64,000 nucleotides of DNA. Origin: an uncultured Muribaculaceae bacterium (lineage in GTDB: Bacteria; Bacteroidota; Bacteroidia; Bacteroidales; Muribaculaceae). Location: assembly GCA_910579035.1 (NCBI GenBank), contig CAJTSR010000016.1:10076-74075 (forward strand), in the 5' to 3' direction. The notes under the pieces are model-generated. The model did not search any database and was not told the origin of the DNA. It saw nothing but the letters and a program-made list of their open reading frames with translations. The first letter of the stretch is position 1. Each line of letters opens with the position of its first letter. The position numbers were made by a program, and so were the translations under genes. This document shows positions 1 through 7,900 of this stretch, in pieces.

Positions 1-84
1 CTTCATGGCGCCGCTGCCGATAACTTCGTCGACAAACTCGACCGTGGTGCCGTCGGTTGCTGTAAGTTTGATTGTCTGTGCCAT
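1..84 (-). CDS. Ter-cluster protein kinase, N-terminal fragment (runs off the left edge)
   Basis: Only the first 28 codons are inside the window. Reading leftward from the ATG at 84 (an in-frame ATG at 90 is an alternative) gives MAQTIKLTATDGTTVEFV and then DEVIGSGAMK. The IGSGAM stretch looks like the glycine-rich ATP-binding loop that opens a Ser/Thr protein kinase domain. The gene starts 11 nt after the PP2C phosphatase stop on the same strand, so the two are probably co-transcribed. A kinase beside a PP2C phosphatase and TerY-type VWA proteins is a known arrangement in Ter stress clusters. The family call rests on about ten residues plus context. Confidence 0.5.
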   Translation of the reverse strand, partial: MAQTIKLTATDGTTVEFVDEVIGSGAMK

Positions 85-95
85 AAGCATGCCGG

Positions 96-1544
96 TTAAT
101 AAAGGATTGCTATTGTGCGGTCGTCGTGGTTGCCGGGGCTCCAGAAGTCAAGCCACCTCAGGAGCTGGTCTTTTGACGCTTCATTGTCGTCGGAAAGGTC
201 TACTCCGCCGATTTCATCTTCGGGGAAGCCGTTCTGGAGATTGTTGTAAAACTCTTCCCATTTGGCATAGTCGTTGAGGTTCTTGTCGGTTTCAAACATG
301 GGATCTGATATGCCGTCGCTCATCAGGAAAAGAGCTGTGAAATCAGGCACGATTGCCATTCGGAGTCTTTTGGCCACAACTTCGGGATCTCTGAAAATCT
401 CGGGCATTGTGAGGAAGCGGGTCTGCCCCGAGAACTCTCCCTCGTCGGGAGTGCCAAGCAGCTTGGCGGTCTTGTTGTCGGCGTCGAAAAGGCACATCGC
501 GCCGTCGCCTACCCAGAACGACGCTATGAACCAGCCGAAGTCGTACTTCTTGCAGATGGCAAACATCAGCGTCGTGGCAAAGTCTTTCAATCTGGACTCT
601 TCGTTGGCTTCCGAAACTTTTTTGACGGCCTCGTGCGCTTTCACCGCGCCTTTGTAAACGATGTCGATTATGTGCTGGGTCGCCTTTGTGCGTTTTTCCT
701 TGTTTGTCCGGTCTGCCTCGTACTCGCCGATGGCCGACTCGAAGGCGGGATTGTCGAGCAGGAGGTTCTTGCAGTGGTCAATCACTGTCTGGCAGGCTAC
801 CTCGGATCCCTTGCGGGAGTACTTGGCGCTACCGGCGCCGTCGGCTACAGCAATTATATACCAGTCGGATTCGTCGCAATGAAAGAGGCTGAAATGGTCG
901 TCGCGCGGTCTGCCTTCCTGTGCGTGGCTGCGGCCTCGCTGGCTTGCGGCAACTATGTCTTTTTTCGGAGTGCCGTCGGCAGCGGCCTCGACTTTGATAT
1001 AGGCGTTGTCGCAGTCGGGCTTGTAGTAGGGAATGTCGGTGTCGGTAGGTATGTTCTTCCACAAATCCCTCGGATTGGGGTTGAACGCCACGGGTATGGC
1101 GAGTTCCGATGCGGGCTCTCCCTCTACTGTCCTGTAGCGAAGTTTCAGCGAAAAGTCGCCTGCGGTCTTCGGCTTGCCGCTCAGGGAGCATCTGCCGTCT
1201 TCGCCTACAGCGAGGACAAGGCCAAGCTCCTCTGCGCCGATGAGTTCGATGTCAGAGATTTTGTCGGTGGGCAGTTCGAAGGATACGGCATAGTCCTTTT
1301 TCACAGTCCCGTTGGGGAAACGCAATCCGAGCTGGCGGATTTCGTTTTCAATCATTATTCGTTGATTCATACGTTCTTCTTTGAAAGTGTTCCACAACGA
1401 AGCGATAGTCCAATCGAGGAACGATTCCTTGTCGGAAGAGGGTATGCCGGCTCTCTGCATGGCCTTGTCAAGAGCCAGTGCAGACTCGTTGAGGCGGCGG
1501 GCAGACGGGCTCTTCCGCATTGCCATTCGTTGTTTTCTGTCCAT
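96..1544 (-). CDS. PP2C-family Ser/Thr protein phosphatase of the Ter cluster
   Basis: A 482-residue protein. The ATG at 1544 was chosen because it lies 2 nt after the upstream VWA gene's stop and begins a normal lysine-rich N-terminus; the frame stays open further upstream but only inside that VWA gene. Residues about 1-200 are an N-terminal extension of unknown role. The C-terminal half carries PP2C metal-binding motifs: DDHFSLF, VADGAGSAKYS, WVGDGAMCLF, MSDGISDPMF and a final DDRTIAIL. It should dephosphorylate Ser/Thr in the cytoplasm and probably counteracts the kinase encoded just downstream. It sits in a tight run of VWA, PP2C and kinase genes. The PP2C call is firm; the substrate is unknown. 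Confidence 0.9.
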   Translation of the reverse strand: MDRKQRMAMRKSPSARRLNESALALDKAMQRAGIPSSDKESFLDWTIASLWNTFKEERMNQRIMIENEIRQLGLRFPNGTVKKDYAVSFELPTDKISDIELIGAEELGLVLAVGEDGRCSLSGKPKTAGDFSLKLRYRTVEGEPASELAIPVAFNPNPRDLWKNIPTDTDIPYYKPDCDNAYIKVEAAADGTPKKDIVAASQRGRSHAQEGRPRDDHFSLFHCDESDWYIIAVADGAGSAKYSRKGSEVACQTVIDHCKNLLLDNPAFESAIGEYEADRTNKEKRTKATQHIIDIVYKGAVKAHEAVKKVSEANEESRLKDFATTLMFAICKKYDFGWFIASFWVGDGAMCLFDADNKTAKLLGTPDEGEFSGQTRFLTMPEIFRDPEVVAKRLRMAIVPDFTALFLMSDGISDPMFETDKNLNDYAKWEEFYNNLQNGFPEDEIGGVDLSDDNEASKDQLLRWLDFWSPGNHDDRTIAILY

Positions 1545-1546
1545 GT

Positions 1547-2590
1547 TTAACCTAAGCCTCGGGTGATGTCCATACCGGCGGGATCTGCCTGGCCGAGAGT
1601 GCCTCTGAGTCCGCACCATGGACATTCGTTTGTATTGCTTTCGCCCACACAGAAGATATTGCCGCAGTCACATACAACAACGCCGAGCTGGTTGCCGCAG
1701 CAGGGACAAGCGGGCACTCCGACAAGCTCCAGTGTGTTGATTTTAGCCTGCTGGCCTGCCGAGAGGCTTGCGTATGTCGCCTTGTCGACAGGATAGGCGC
1801 CCACGAGCTTGAAGTCGGTGGCATTGAACATCTCCAGCCCTTCGAGAGGCTGAACGCGCCGGGCATATTTTACGAGGTAGTCCTGCTTTGTGTTCTGGCA
1901 CCGTCCGTGCAGTACCACGAAATTTTCGTCGACAGTGCCGCGATGCTCGCGCGGGTCAACCTTTTCGAGATTGATTCCTGATAACGGAGCAAGCTTGATT
2001 TCATCGGTGTTCTGCTCGCTTACCGACATGCTCGTTGTCTTTATCGAAGCTGTGACCCACTTGAAGAATTTGCTGAATGACTCCGGGTCTGTTTCCTTCA
2101 GGAGCAGAATGTCGTCGGTTATCCGGCCAAGTGTGGACACATTTACATTGTCGCCGATGGATACTGCCACGAGGTAGCAGTGCTTGCGGTATTTCTCATT
2201 CCAGCGGCTGAACGCTGCCGCATAATCATCGGTAGGATTACCGTCGGTGAACAGGAAGATAATCGGCTTCCAGTCGCCTTTCTGCTCCATCGTGGTCTTC
2301 TGAATGTTCCGGTCCATATCGTTCATCAGGCATTCGAGTCCCTTGCCGAGCGATGTGCCGCCTCCGATAGGGAATGTGGGAGGATAGAACTTGTAAAGCT
2401 CGGTGAGCGGCGAGAGCACCTTTGCCTTGCCGGCAAAAGCTATGATGGAAACAAAGACTGTTTCAAGCGCATAGGGGTCTACACGAAGATTCTGGATAAT
2501 CGTGCGCATGCCCTCCTGTACCTGCTCTATGGGGGTTCCCACCATTGACTCGGATATATCTACGAGGAAGTAAATAGGTAATCTACGCAT
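1547..2590 (-). CDS. terY: TerY-type VWA domain protein with C-terminal zinc ribbon
   Basis: A 347-residue protein. Residues 1-200 form a von Willebrand A domain that opens MRRLPIYFLVDISESM; D-I-S-E-S is an intact MIDAS DxSxS motif, and FLFTDGNPTDD supplies the distal metal ligand. The C-terminus (about residues 290-335) has four CxxC-like knuckles (CPCC, CDCGNIFC, CPWC), matching the metal-binding tail of long TerY proteins. It probably acts as a metal-dependent scaffold joining the kinase/phosphatase pair to TerD/TerB-type proteins (family knowledge). It is the largest of three VWA paralogues here and the only one with a zinc ribbon. The PP2C gene follows after 2 nt. Confidence 0.9.
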   Translation of the reverse strand: MRRLPIYFLVDISESMVGTPIEQVQEGMRTIIQNLRVDPYALETVFVSIIAFAGKAKVLSPLTELYKFYPPTFPIGGGTSLGKGLECLMNDMDRNIQKTTMEQKGDWKPIIFLFTDGNPTDDYAAAFSRWNEKYRKHCYLVAVSIGDNVNVSTLGRITDDILLLKETDPESFSKFFKWVTASIKTTSMSVSEQNTDEIKLAPLSGINLEKVDPREHRGTVDENFVVLHGRCQNTKQDYLVKYARRVQPLEGLEMFNATDFKLVGAYPVDKATYASLSAGQQAKINTLELVGVPACPCCGNQLGVVVCDCGNIFCVGESNTNECPWCGLRGTLGQADPAGMDITRGLG

Positions 2591-2627
2591 ATGTGATGTT
2601 ATTTTATACGGATATGTATATGATTAT

Positions 2628-3266
2628 TTATTGCGCTACGGGCGGCATAAATTTGCTCGGGGACAGATATACTGTTCCCGGGCCTGTGACGCGCATCATA
2701 CTCAGGCCCTCGCCGCCAAGCAGGTTGCCGAGCGACCAGTTGGAGTGCATCTGATTTTCCGATATGTTCAGCAGGGCAATGATATGGTCTTCGTCAACCT
2801 CGATGGTTTCGCCGTACTGCAGGTTTATGGTTATCGGCGTTCCCTTGGTGTCGAGAAACACTGTCGAGCTGCCCTGAATCTTCTGCAGGAGCAGCCCCAT
2901 ACCGCCAGTCAGGCCGGCGATCGACAACTTGGTAGTGACGCTCACCTTGTTGTTTGAGCCTACGTAGACACCGCGATGGCATATCATGGTTTCTCCGTTG
3001 ATTTTTACCGGAAGCAAGCCGAAACGGCTGCCGATGACTACTTTGCGGGGCATGTTGGAAACGTTGAACAGCCGCAGTATAAATAAGGATTCGCCTGATA
3101 GTTTGGCCCCGAGGATACGGCCGAGGCCCGACCCGTTAAAGCTGAGCTCTTTCTCTATCCCGGCTTCGAGATAGATTACAGAACCTTTCTCAGCGTAGAA
3201 ATCCTCGCCGGGCGCCAATGTCACCTCTAAGTGCTGAACAAATTGACCTACAAGTTTACAGTTCAT
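2628..3266 (-). CDS. AIM24 / TIGR00266-family protein
   Basis: A 212-residue protein beginning MNCKLVGQFVQHLEVTLAPG. Glycine-rich beta segments such as GGMGLLLQKIQGSSTVFL and a terminal GPGTVYLSP are typical of the AIM24 fold, a trimeric beta-prism-like domain. There is no signal peptide or membrane segment, so it should be cytosolic. AIM24 proteins occur repeatedly in Ter clusters, where their biochemical role is unproven. The gene lies 13 nt downstream of one VWA gene and 37 nt upstream of another, so it belongs to the distal half of the Ter operon. Confidence 0.85.
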   Translation of the reverse strand: MNCKLVGQFVQHLEVTLAPGEDFYAEKGSVIYLEAGIEKELSFNGSGLGRILGAKLSGESLFILRLFNVSNMPRKVVIGSRFGLLPVKINGETMICHRGVYVGSNNKVSVTTKLSIAGLTGGMGLLLQKIQGSSTVFLDTKGTPITINLQYGETIEVDEDHIIALLNISENQMHSNWSLGNLLGGEGLSMMRVTGPGTVYLSPSKFMPPVAQ

Positions 3267-3279
3267 TCTGCCTGAGGGA

Positions 3280-3915
3280 TTAGATGATTACGTTGACTTC
3301 TTCGGGAGGCGGCGGCAGCACGAGGTCTTCGGTAGCGCCGATACTGCGGTTTCCGACACCGATTGAGTCCGACACCCACTTGAAGAATTTTTTGAAAGCG
3401 GTGCTGTCGACGGTATCGAGGGAGTATACCTCGCTGGTGAGTTCTTTGAGAGGCTCTGTTTTCGCGCTCATTCCGGCTGCGCAGGCTATAATGCTTGCGA
3501 AGTGACGTTTCTTTACCTCGGGAATCATCTCCTTGTATAGCTGGCTGTTCGACGGCTTGCCGTCTGTCATAATGAAGAGCAGCGGCATCCAGTCGCCTTT
3601 CTGTTCGGGAGTACTCATGCGCACTTCGCTGTCAATCTTTTCGCACAGCAGTTTCAAGGCCTGCCCGGTATGGGTCGGCCCGCTCTCGGGAGTGTCGATT
3701 TCCGGAAGCTGCAGCTCGTCGAGCGGGGTGAGCGGGAGTATCTGTTTTACCTCGCGGTCGAATGTGATGATGCTGATATTGACAGATTCCAGTGCAAAGG
3801 GATCCTGGCGCAGGCTCGAAACCATAGCCTCAAGCCCGACTTTTACCGATTCGATCGGTTCGCCACGCATTGAGCCGGAGGTGTCGATGAGTAGATATAC
3901 GGGAAGACGTCGCAT
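3280..3915 (-). CDS. TerY-type VWA domain protein (short form)
   Basis: A 211-residue single-domain VWA protein opening MRRLPVYLLIDTSGSM, with an intact MIDAS DTSGS and a distal IMTDGKPSN motif. It ends with the proline-rich tail PPPPEEVNVII, nearly the same as the tail of the paralogue at 4477-5115, and has no zinc ribbon. It is the first gene after an internal terminator and a 162-nt spacer, so it may head a distal transcription unit (AIM24, TerY, PP2C, kinase). Expected role: cytosolic metal-dependent interaction module of the Ter system. Confidence 0.88.
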   Translation of the reverse strand: MRRLPVYLLIDTSGSMRGEPIESVKVGLEAMVSSLRQDPFALESVNISIITFDREVKQILPLTPLDELQLPEIDTPESGPTHTGQALKLLCEKIDSEVRMSTPEQKGDWMPLLFIMTDGKPSNSQLYKEMIPEVKKRHFASIIACAAGMSAKTEPLKELTSEVYSLDTVDSTAFKKFFKWVSDSIGVGNRSIGATEDLVLPPPPEEVNVII

Positions 3916-4009
3916 TATTTATCGATGTTTTGGGCGGGATGAAATATTTGTATGTTTTCTTGATTTCGGCTATGGGTTTGGCGATAGGGCATGAATGTCC
4001 CCCGTCGGT

Positions 4010-4064
4010 GAGAAAAAACACCAATGGTATCCCGCCTCCTCAGCGTTTCGCGGAGGAGGCGGGA
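4010..4064 (-). terminator. Intrinsic terminator inside the Ter cluster
   Basis: A perfect 12-bp stem (4030-4041 with 4053-4064) and an 11-nt loop, followed on the minus strand about 10 nt later by a run of six T (4013-4018). It lies after the TerB-like gene and before the next VWA gene and would end or attenuate transcription of the promoter-proximal Ter genes. No clear TAnnTTTG box was seen in 3916-4010, so read-through may supply the distal genes. Confidence 0.65.
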
Positions 4065-4077
4065 CAGGGAGTATGTG

Positions 4078-4455
4078 TTAGAGTAGTGCTTCAAGTCCGG
4101 CGGGGAACGACTTGGCCTGAGCCTTGACAGCGCGGAGCAGAGCCTTTTCGGCTTCGTCTACCTGGCCGTCGTTGTTGACCTTGGCGATGAGCCATGCTTC
4201 TTCGTCGGCATCGATTACGCCGGGCGAAACTTCGTCTTTGAGGAGGAAGTCGCATATGGCCTGTGTGAAAAATTCCGTCCACTCGGGAGCATTTTCTTTG
4301 CCGCTTACGGCGTCGTTGAGTTCAAAGAGTAAGTCTGCCTCTTCTTTGTCGATTATGCCGTCGGCGTAGAGCACTTCTTTAAGCTGTGCCACTTCTGCTG
4401 CGTCGATTACGCCGTCAGCGAGAAGATCTTTTTTGAGTTCTTCAAGTGTTGCCAT
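4078..4455 (-). CDS. terB: TerB-like acidic helical protein
   Basis: A 125-residue acidic, helical protein, MATLEELKKDLLADGVIDAAE and on. It contains repeated ADGxIDxxE-type segments (DGVIDAAE, DGIIDKEE, NDGQVDEAE) that resemble acidic metal-binding loops and are common in TerB-type proteins of Bacteroidota. TerB is a cytosolic, possibly membrane-associated partner of TerD proteins (family knowledge). The gene follows a VWA gene by 21 nt and is followed by the terminator at 4030-4064. The family call rests on composition, repeats and context, as TerB is poorly conserved. Confidence 0.65.
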   Translation of the reverse strand: MATLEELKKDLLADGVIDAAEVAQLKEVLYADGIIDKEEADLLFELNDAVSGKENAPEWTEFFTQAICDFLLKDEVSPGVIDADEEAWLIAKVNNDGQVDEAEKALLRAVKAQAKSFPAGLEALL

Positions 4456-4476
4456 TTTTCTGTTATTAAACGTCTG

Positions 4477-5115
4477 TTAAACCACGATGTTTACTTCGGG
4501 CGGTGGCGGCGGGAGCTCGCTGAGAGTGGTGGCTTCCGCCCCGGTTTCCTCCACCTTCATGCTGCCTGAGCTTACAGATGCCGACACCCACTTGAAGAAT
4601 GCCTTGATTGTGGCGCTGTCGGCGGTATCGAGCGATACTACGCACTCGGTGATTTTCTTCAGGGTGTCGGTGTTGGCGCCGGCGCCTGCCGCGCAGGCCA
4701 CCACCATGCCCCATTTGCGTTTTTTGAACTCGGCAAGCCCCTTGTTGAGGTCGTCGGTAGGCTCGCCGTCGGTCATGATGAACACGAGGGGCTTCCAGTC
4801 GCCTTTCTGGTCGGCTGTCGTTTTTGTCACTTCCTGGTCAGCCTTCTGTGCAAGGAGGGCAAGAGCCTCGCCTAGGGCGGTGCAGCCGCTTGCCTGGATA
4901 TTGGGCTGCTGGAATGCCGAAAGTTCGGTAAGAGGAGAAACCTGCCGGGCGCTGCTGTCGAAAGTTATGATGCTGAGGTATGCGGTTTCCAGTGCGTAGG
5001 GATCCTGGCGCAGGGTCGAAACCAGTACCTGCACGCCGTTTTTCACGGCCTCGATGGGTTCGCCATACATCGAACCCGAGCAGTCGAGGAGGAGATATAC
5101 GGGTAGTCTTCTCAT
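4477..5115 (-). CDS. TerY-type VWA domain protein (short form, paralogue)
   Basis: A 212-residue VWA protein. The start at 5115 gives MRRLPVYLLLDCSGSM, aligning exactly with the other two VWA proteins; the frame remains open upstream to 5205 but only within the preceding terD gene. MIDAS DCSGS and distal IMTDGEPTDD are intact. The C-terminus has a PPPPPEVNIVV tail like the paralogue at 3280-3915. It begins 2 nt after the upstream terD stop, indicating translational coupling. Confidence 0.9.
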   Translation of the reverse strand: MRRLPVYLLLDCSGSMYGEPIEAVKNGVQVLVSTLRQDPYALETAYLSIITFDSSARQVSPLTELSAFQQPNIQASGCTALGEALALLAQKADQEVTKTTADQKGDWKPLVFIMTDGEPTDDLNKGLAEFKKRKWGMVVACAAGAGANTDTLKKITECVVSLDTADSATIKAFFKWVSASVSSGSMKVEETGAEATTLSELPPPPPEVNIVV

Positions 5116-5117
5116 AG

Positions 5118-5780
5118 TTATTTTGCGTAATTGGTAACTATGCGGCGTATTGTTTCGCACAGGTTGGCGTCGGGATAGGCATCGCCGATAGCGGAGAATT
5201 TCCAATCGCCGTTGCGACGGTAAAGTTTGCCCATGATCAGGGCGGTCATTCCCTTGTACTGGGGCTCGGCAGCGACGTCGTAGGACGCAAATACTTCCTT
5301 TACACGCGCAGGTGTGCCCTCGTACATGCGGATAGACGCGTAGGGTATCTGGGAGAAGTCTTCTCTGCCGCAGTTGTTGAGGAAGAAGAAAATCTGATCG
5401 ACGTTGGGATTCACGCGGTTGAGGTCGACAGTGATGATTTCATTGTCAAGACCGTCGTCGCCTGCCTGGTCGCCTTTGAGGTCGTCGCCGCTGTGGTGGA
5501 GGGCGCGCTCGTTGGAATCAATCTTGCCGGGAGGCATGCCGTAGCGGGCAAGGAACTCGTGCTTGTAGAGAGGAGAATAGATGTGGTCGACAAGGTTGCC
5601 GTTTGCATCGACCATTACGCAGGAGAGGTCAAGGTCAACATCCTGTACTGTTTTTCCAAAGCCAAGGAATCCGCCGGACACAATCGCACCCCAGTTGCAG
5701 CCCACGCAGAAGTCGGTGAGCTTGGAGCCGTTGCTTTTCTCGAGGTTGATACGCTGGCCTTTTTCAAGACGTATTGCCAT
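5118..5780 (-). CDS. terD: TerD-family protein (TerD/TerZ-like)
   Basis: A 220-residue TerD-domain protein beginning MAIRLEKGQRINLEKSNGSK. Family features are the calcium-binding segment DVDLDLSCVMVDANG, the acidic loop HHSGDDLKGDQAGDDG and the C-terminal LYRRNGDWKFSAIGDAYPD. TerD proteins bind Ca2+ and form cytosolic, often membrane-associated assemblies in stress and phage/tellurite resistance clusters. It is longer than the other two TerD paralogues because of inserts near residues 30-45 and 70-90. The VWA gene follows after 2 nt. Confidence 0.92.
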   Translation of the reverse strand: MAIRLEKGQRINLEKSNGSKLTDFCVGCNWGAIVSGGFLGFGKTVQDVDLDLSCVMVDANGNLVDHIYSPLYKHEFLARYGMPPGKIDSNERALHHSGDDLKGDQAGDDGLDNEIITVDLNRVNPNVDQIFFFLNNCGREDFSQIPYASIRMYEGTPARVKEVFASYDVAAEPQYKGMTALIMGKLYRRNGDWKFSAIGDAYPDANLCETIRRIVTNYAK

Positions 5781-5797
5781 GATGATATATGTTTTAA

Positions 5798-6352
5798 TTA
5801 GTTATACTTGTTCAGATATTCGGCGAGGCCGGCTTTCTGGCCTGTGCCGATGGCCTCGAATTTCCACTGGCCGTTGCGCTTGTAGAGGCGGCCGAACTCC
5901 ACGGCTGTTTCTACGGAGAAGTCTTCGTCGAGGTCGTAGCGGAGGATTTCTTCTCCGTTGGCGGCGTTGTAGACACGGATAAATGCGTTGCGCACCTGCC
6001 CGAAGTTCTGCCTGCGCTCGTCGGCCTTGTGGATTGTTACGACGAAAGTGATTTCGCTTGCGCGGGGGTCGATTTTTGAAAGGTCGATTTTGATGCTCTC
6101 GTCATCGCCTTCTCCCTCGCCTGTCAGATTGTCGCCGGTATGCTCTACGGCTCCGTCGGGTGATTTCAGGTTGTTGTAGAAAACGAAATATTCGTCTTCG
6201 AGAATTTTACCGTTTTCACCGAGAATGAACGCTGAGGCGTCGAGGTCGAAGTCGACTCCTGTGCTGGACTGGTTGGTATCCCAGCCGAGCCCGATGGTGA
6301 ACATCGGAAGTTCTACGGCTACTCGCTGGCCTTTTTCAAGATTTATTGCCAT
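5798..6352 (-). CDS. terD: TerD-family protein (TerD/TerE-like)
   Basis: A 184-residue canonical-length TerD protein, MAINLEKGQRVAVELP. It has DFDLDASAFILGENGK (Ca2+ ligands), the loop HTGDNLTGEGEGDDE and the terminal FGRLYKRNGQWKFEAIGTGQ. It is closely related to the promoter-proximal paralogue at 7036-7596, which suggests duplication within the cluster. It lies 17 nt upstream of the next terD. The intact ATG here shows what the damaged paralogue start should look like. Confidence 0.93.
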   Translation of the reverse strand: MAINLEKGQRVAVELPMFTIGLGWDTNQSSTGVDFDLDASAFILGENGKILEDEYFVFYNNLKSPDGAVEHTGDNLTGEGEGDDESIKIDLSKIDPRASEITFVVTIHKADERRQNFGQVRNAFIRVYNAANGEEILRYDLDEDFSVETAVEFGRLYKRNGQWKFEAIGTGQKAGLAEYLNKYN

Positions 6353-6388
6353 TGTTGAAAAATTGTTTTGTGTCTATGTTGCCGATGG

Positions 6389-7021
6389 CTATTCTTTTGA
6401 ACCGGGGGCATAGTTGAATCCCCAGCCGTATCTGCGGTCACAGTCGGAGTGGCCGTCGTGGAATGTGACGAGTTTCTGTACCTCAAGCGAATTGTCATCG
6501 CCAATTTCGATAGAGGCGATGGCGCAGAATCTCTTGTTGGAGCTTTGCTCGCCCATTTTCACTATGATATCTTCGTTGCCGGGTACGGAAACCTTGACAA
6601 CGGCATCGGTCTGGGCCCATTGTGCGGCACCTTCGTAGATGAAGGTGTAGACAATGATGCGTCTGATGTTTGACGCGCCGGCAGGGTTTACAAGGATTGT
6701 TTCGCCGGATTCGGCGTTGCCGCCCCGGTCGTCGCCCATGTGCCATATGAAAGGCTTCTGGGTATAGCAGCCCTGGCGGGTGACCTGATCTCTCCGGCCG
6801 CCGCGTCCGTGGGAGAACTGGAGGCCGTCGATGAGCGTCTTTGTGCCGTCTTTCAGTTCGTAGAAGCACCCAAGGTCAAGGTCGATGGCGCCTCCGAACA
6901 GCTTCTTCAGAAAGCCGCCCTTGCTCCAGTCGAGATTGATTTTTATCTCGCCCGGAAACGCCTTTGCCTTTTCGAGGTTGATGCGGTGCTTATCGCCCGT
7001 CTTTCTTAATTCTATAGCCAT
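6389..7021 (-). CDS. terA: TerA-like member of the TerD superfamily
   Basis: A 210-residue protein beginning MAIELRKTGDKHRINLEKAK. It shares the TerD-like beta core (GAIDLDLGCFYELKDGTK; NPAGASNIRRIIVYTFIYEG) and has the GRGGRRDQ and HMGDDRGGNAESGE loops seen in TerA-like proteins. Expected to be a cytosolic partner of the TerD proteins. It lies between two terD genes (14 nt after one stop, 36 nt before the next start), so it is part of the same operon. Confidence 0.8.
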   Translation of the reverse strand: MAIELRKTGDKHRINLEKAKAFPGEIKINLDWSKGGFLKKLFGGAIDLDLGCFYELKDGTKTLIDGLQFSHGRGGRRDQVTRQGCYTQKPFIWHMGDDRGGNAESGETILVNPAGASNIRRIIVYTFIYEGAAQWAQTDAVVKVSVPGNEDIIVKMGEQSSNKRFCAIASIEIGDDNSLEVQKLVTFHDGHSDCDRRYGWGFNYAPGSKE

Positions 7022-7035
7022 TTAAAGGGTGATTG

Positions 7036-7596
7036 TTAGCCAACGTATTTGTCAACGAAATACTGGAGTCCGCCTTTGTAGCCATTGCCCATGGCCTCGA
7101 ACTTCCATTCGCCGTTACGCTTGTAAAGGCGGCCGAACTCCACGGCAGTTTCTACGGAGAAGTCCTCGTCGAGGTCGTATTTGGCGATTTCTTCGTTGGT
7201 GATGGCATTGTAGATGCGGATATATGAATTGTGGACCTGCCCGAAGTTTTGGCGGCGCTGCTCTGCCTCGTGGATAGTCACAGTGAAGATAATCTCCTGA
7301 ATGCGCGGGTCTACCTTGGAGAGATCCACTGTCAGGGTTTCGTCGTCGCCACCGTCGCTATTGCCGCCGGTGAGGTCGTCGCCTGAAGATTCCACTGCTT
7401 TGTCGGGAGAAATCTGGTTGTTGTAGAAAACAAAGAACTCGTCCAGCGGAAGCTTCTTGTTCTCGCCGAGCATAAATGCGGAGGCGTCAAGGTCGAAGTC
7501 ATACCCTGTGCTTGTATTGGGATCCCAGCCCAGGCCGACTCCTACTTTCTGGAGCCCGATCTCGATACGCTGGCCTTTCTGAAGATTGATTGCCTT
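7036..7596 (-). CDS. terD: TerD-family protein with a destroyed start codon (first gene of the Ter operon)
   Basis: The frame encodes AINLQKGQRIEIGLQKVGVG followed by a full TerD domain (DFDLDASAFMLGENKK, acidic loop, LYKRNGEWKFEAMGNG). The codon where the paralogues have ATG, at 7594-7596, is AAG. Compared with the paralogue, AATGGCA has become AAGGCA, as if one T were deleted. No ATG, GTG or TTG lies between the upstream in-frame stop and this point. The next in-frame ATG is at 7473, and using it would remove 41 residues including the DFDLD calcium site. The gene may use a rare start (ATA at 7611), be inactive, or contain a sequencing error. Confidence 0.75.
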   Translation of the reverse strand, partial: KAINLQKGQRIEIGLQKVGVGLGWDPNTSTGYDFDLDASAFMLGENKKLPLDEFFVFYNNQISPDKAVESSGDDLTGGNSDGGDDETLTVDLSKVDPRIQEIIFTVTIHEAEQRRQNFGQVHNSYIRIYNAITNEEIAKYDLDEDFSVETAVEFGRLYKRNGEWKFEAMGNGYKGGLQYFVDKYVG

Positions 7597-7634
7597 TTTA
7601 TTTGATCTTATTTTGAGTTAAATTTCGGTGTATA

Positions 7635-7642
7635 CAAAATTA
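7635..7642 (-). promoter_or_regulatory. -7 box of the Ter operon
   Basis: TAATTTTG on the minus strand fits the Bacteroidales -7 consensus TAnnTTTG and lies about 40 nt upstream of the first terD codon. The -33 region is weak. The rest of 7643-7838 is AT-rich with no gene recognised. Confidence 0.5.
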
Positions 7643-7838
7643 GTTAAGATTATGTTCTCTCGCCTAAATCCTGTAACGATTTAATCCAACTATAGTATTT
7701 ATGGCCTTTAAGGTTGCAAGGTTTCGGCTTCGATATATGCGCTTGCCTGAAATAACAAGACGCTACACGATTGCAAATCTAACGAAAATTTTCGCAATAC
7801 CCCACCATATCGCGCAATAAATTTAGAGGGCGTAATAT

Positions 7839-7877
7839 AATCAGGTCTGATTCCGGTTGTAGGAGTCAGACCTGATT
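7839..7877 (-). terminator. Hairpin terminator after the C10 protease gene
   Basis: A perfect 12-bp inverted repeat (7839-7850 with 7866-7877) with a 15-nt loop, starting 24 nt past the protease stop codon. There is no strong T-run after it, so it may act as a bidirectional or Rho-assisted end between this gene and the Ter operon promoter. Confidence 0.55.
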
Positions 7878-7900
7878 TGATCCTTAAAGTGGTTGCCGAC

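Noticed and set aside
7643..7838. Small gene between the Ter operon and the C10 protease
   Set aside because: AT-rich, no frame with a plausible start and length; only promoter and terminator signals.
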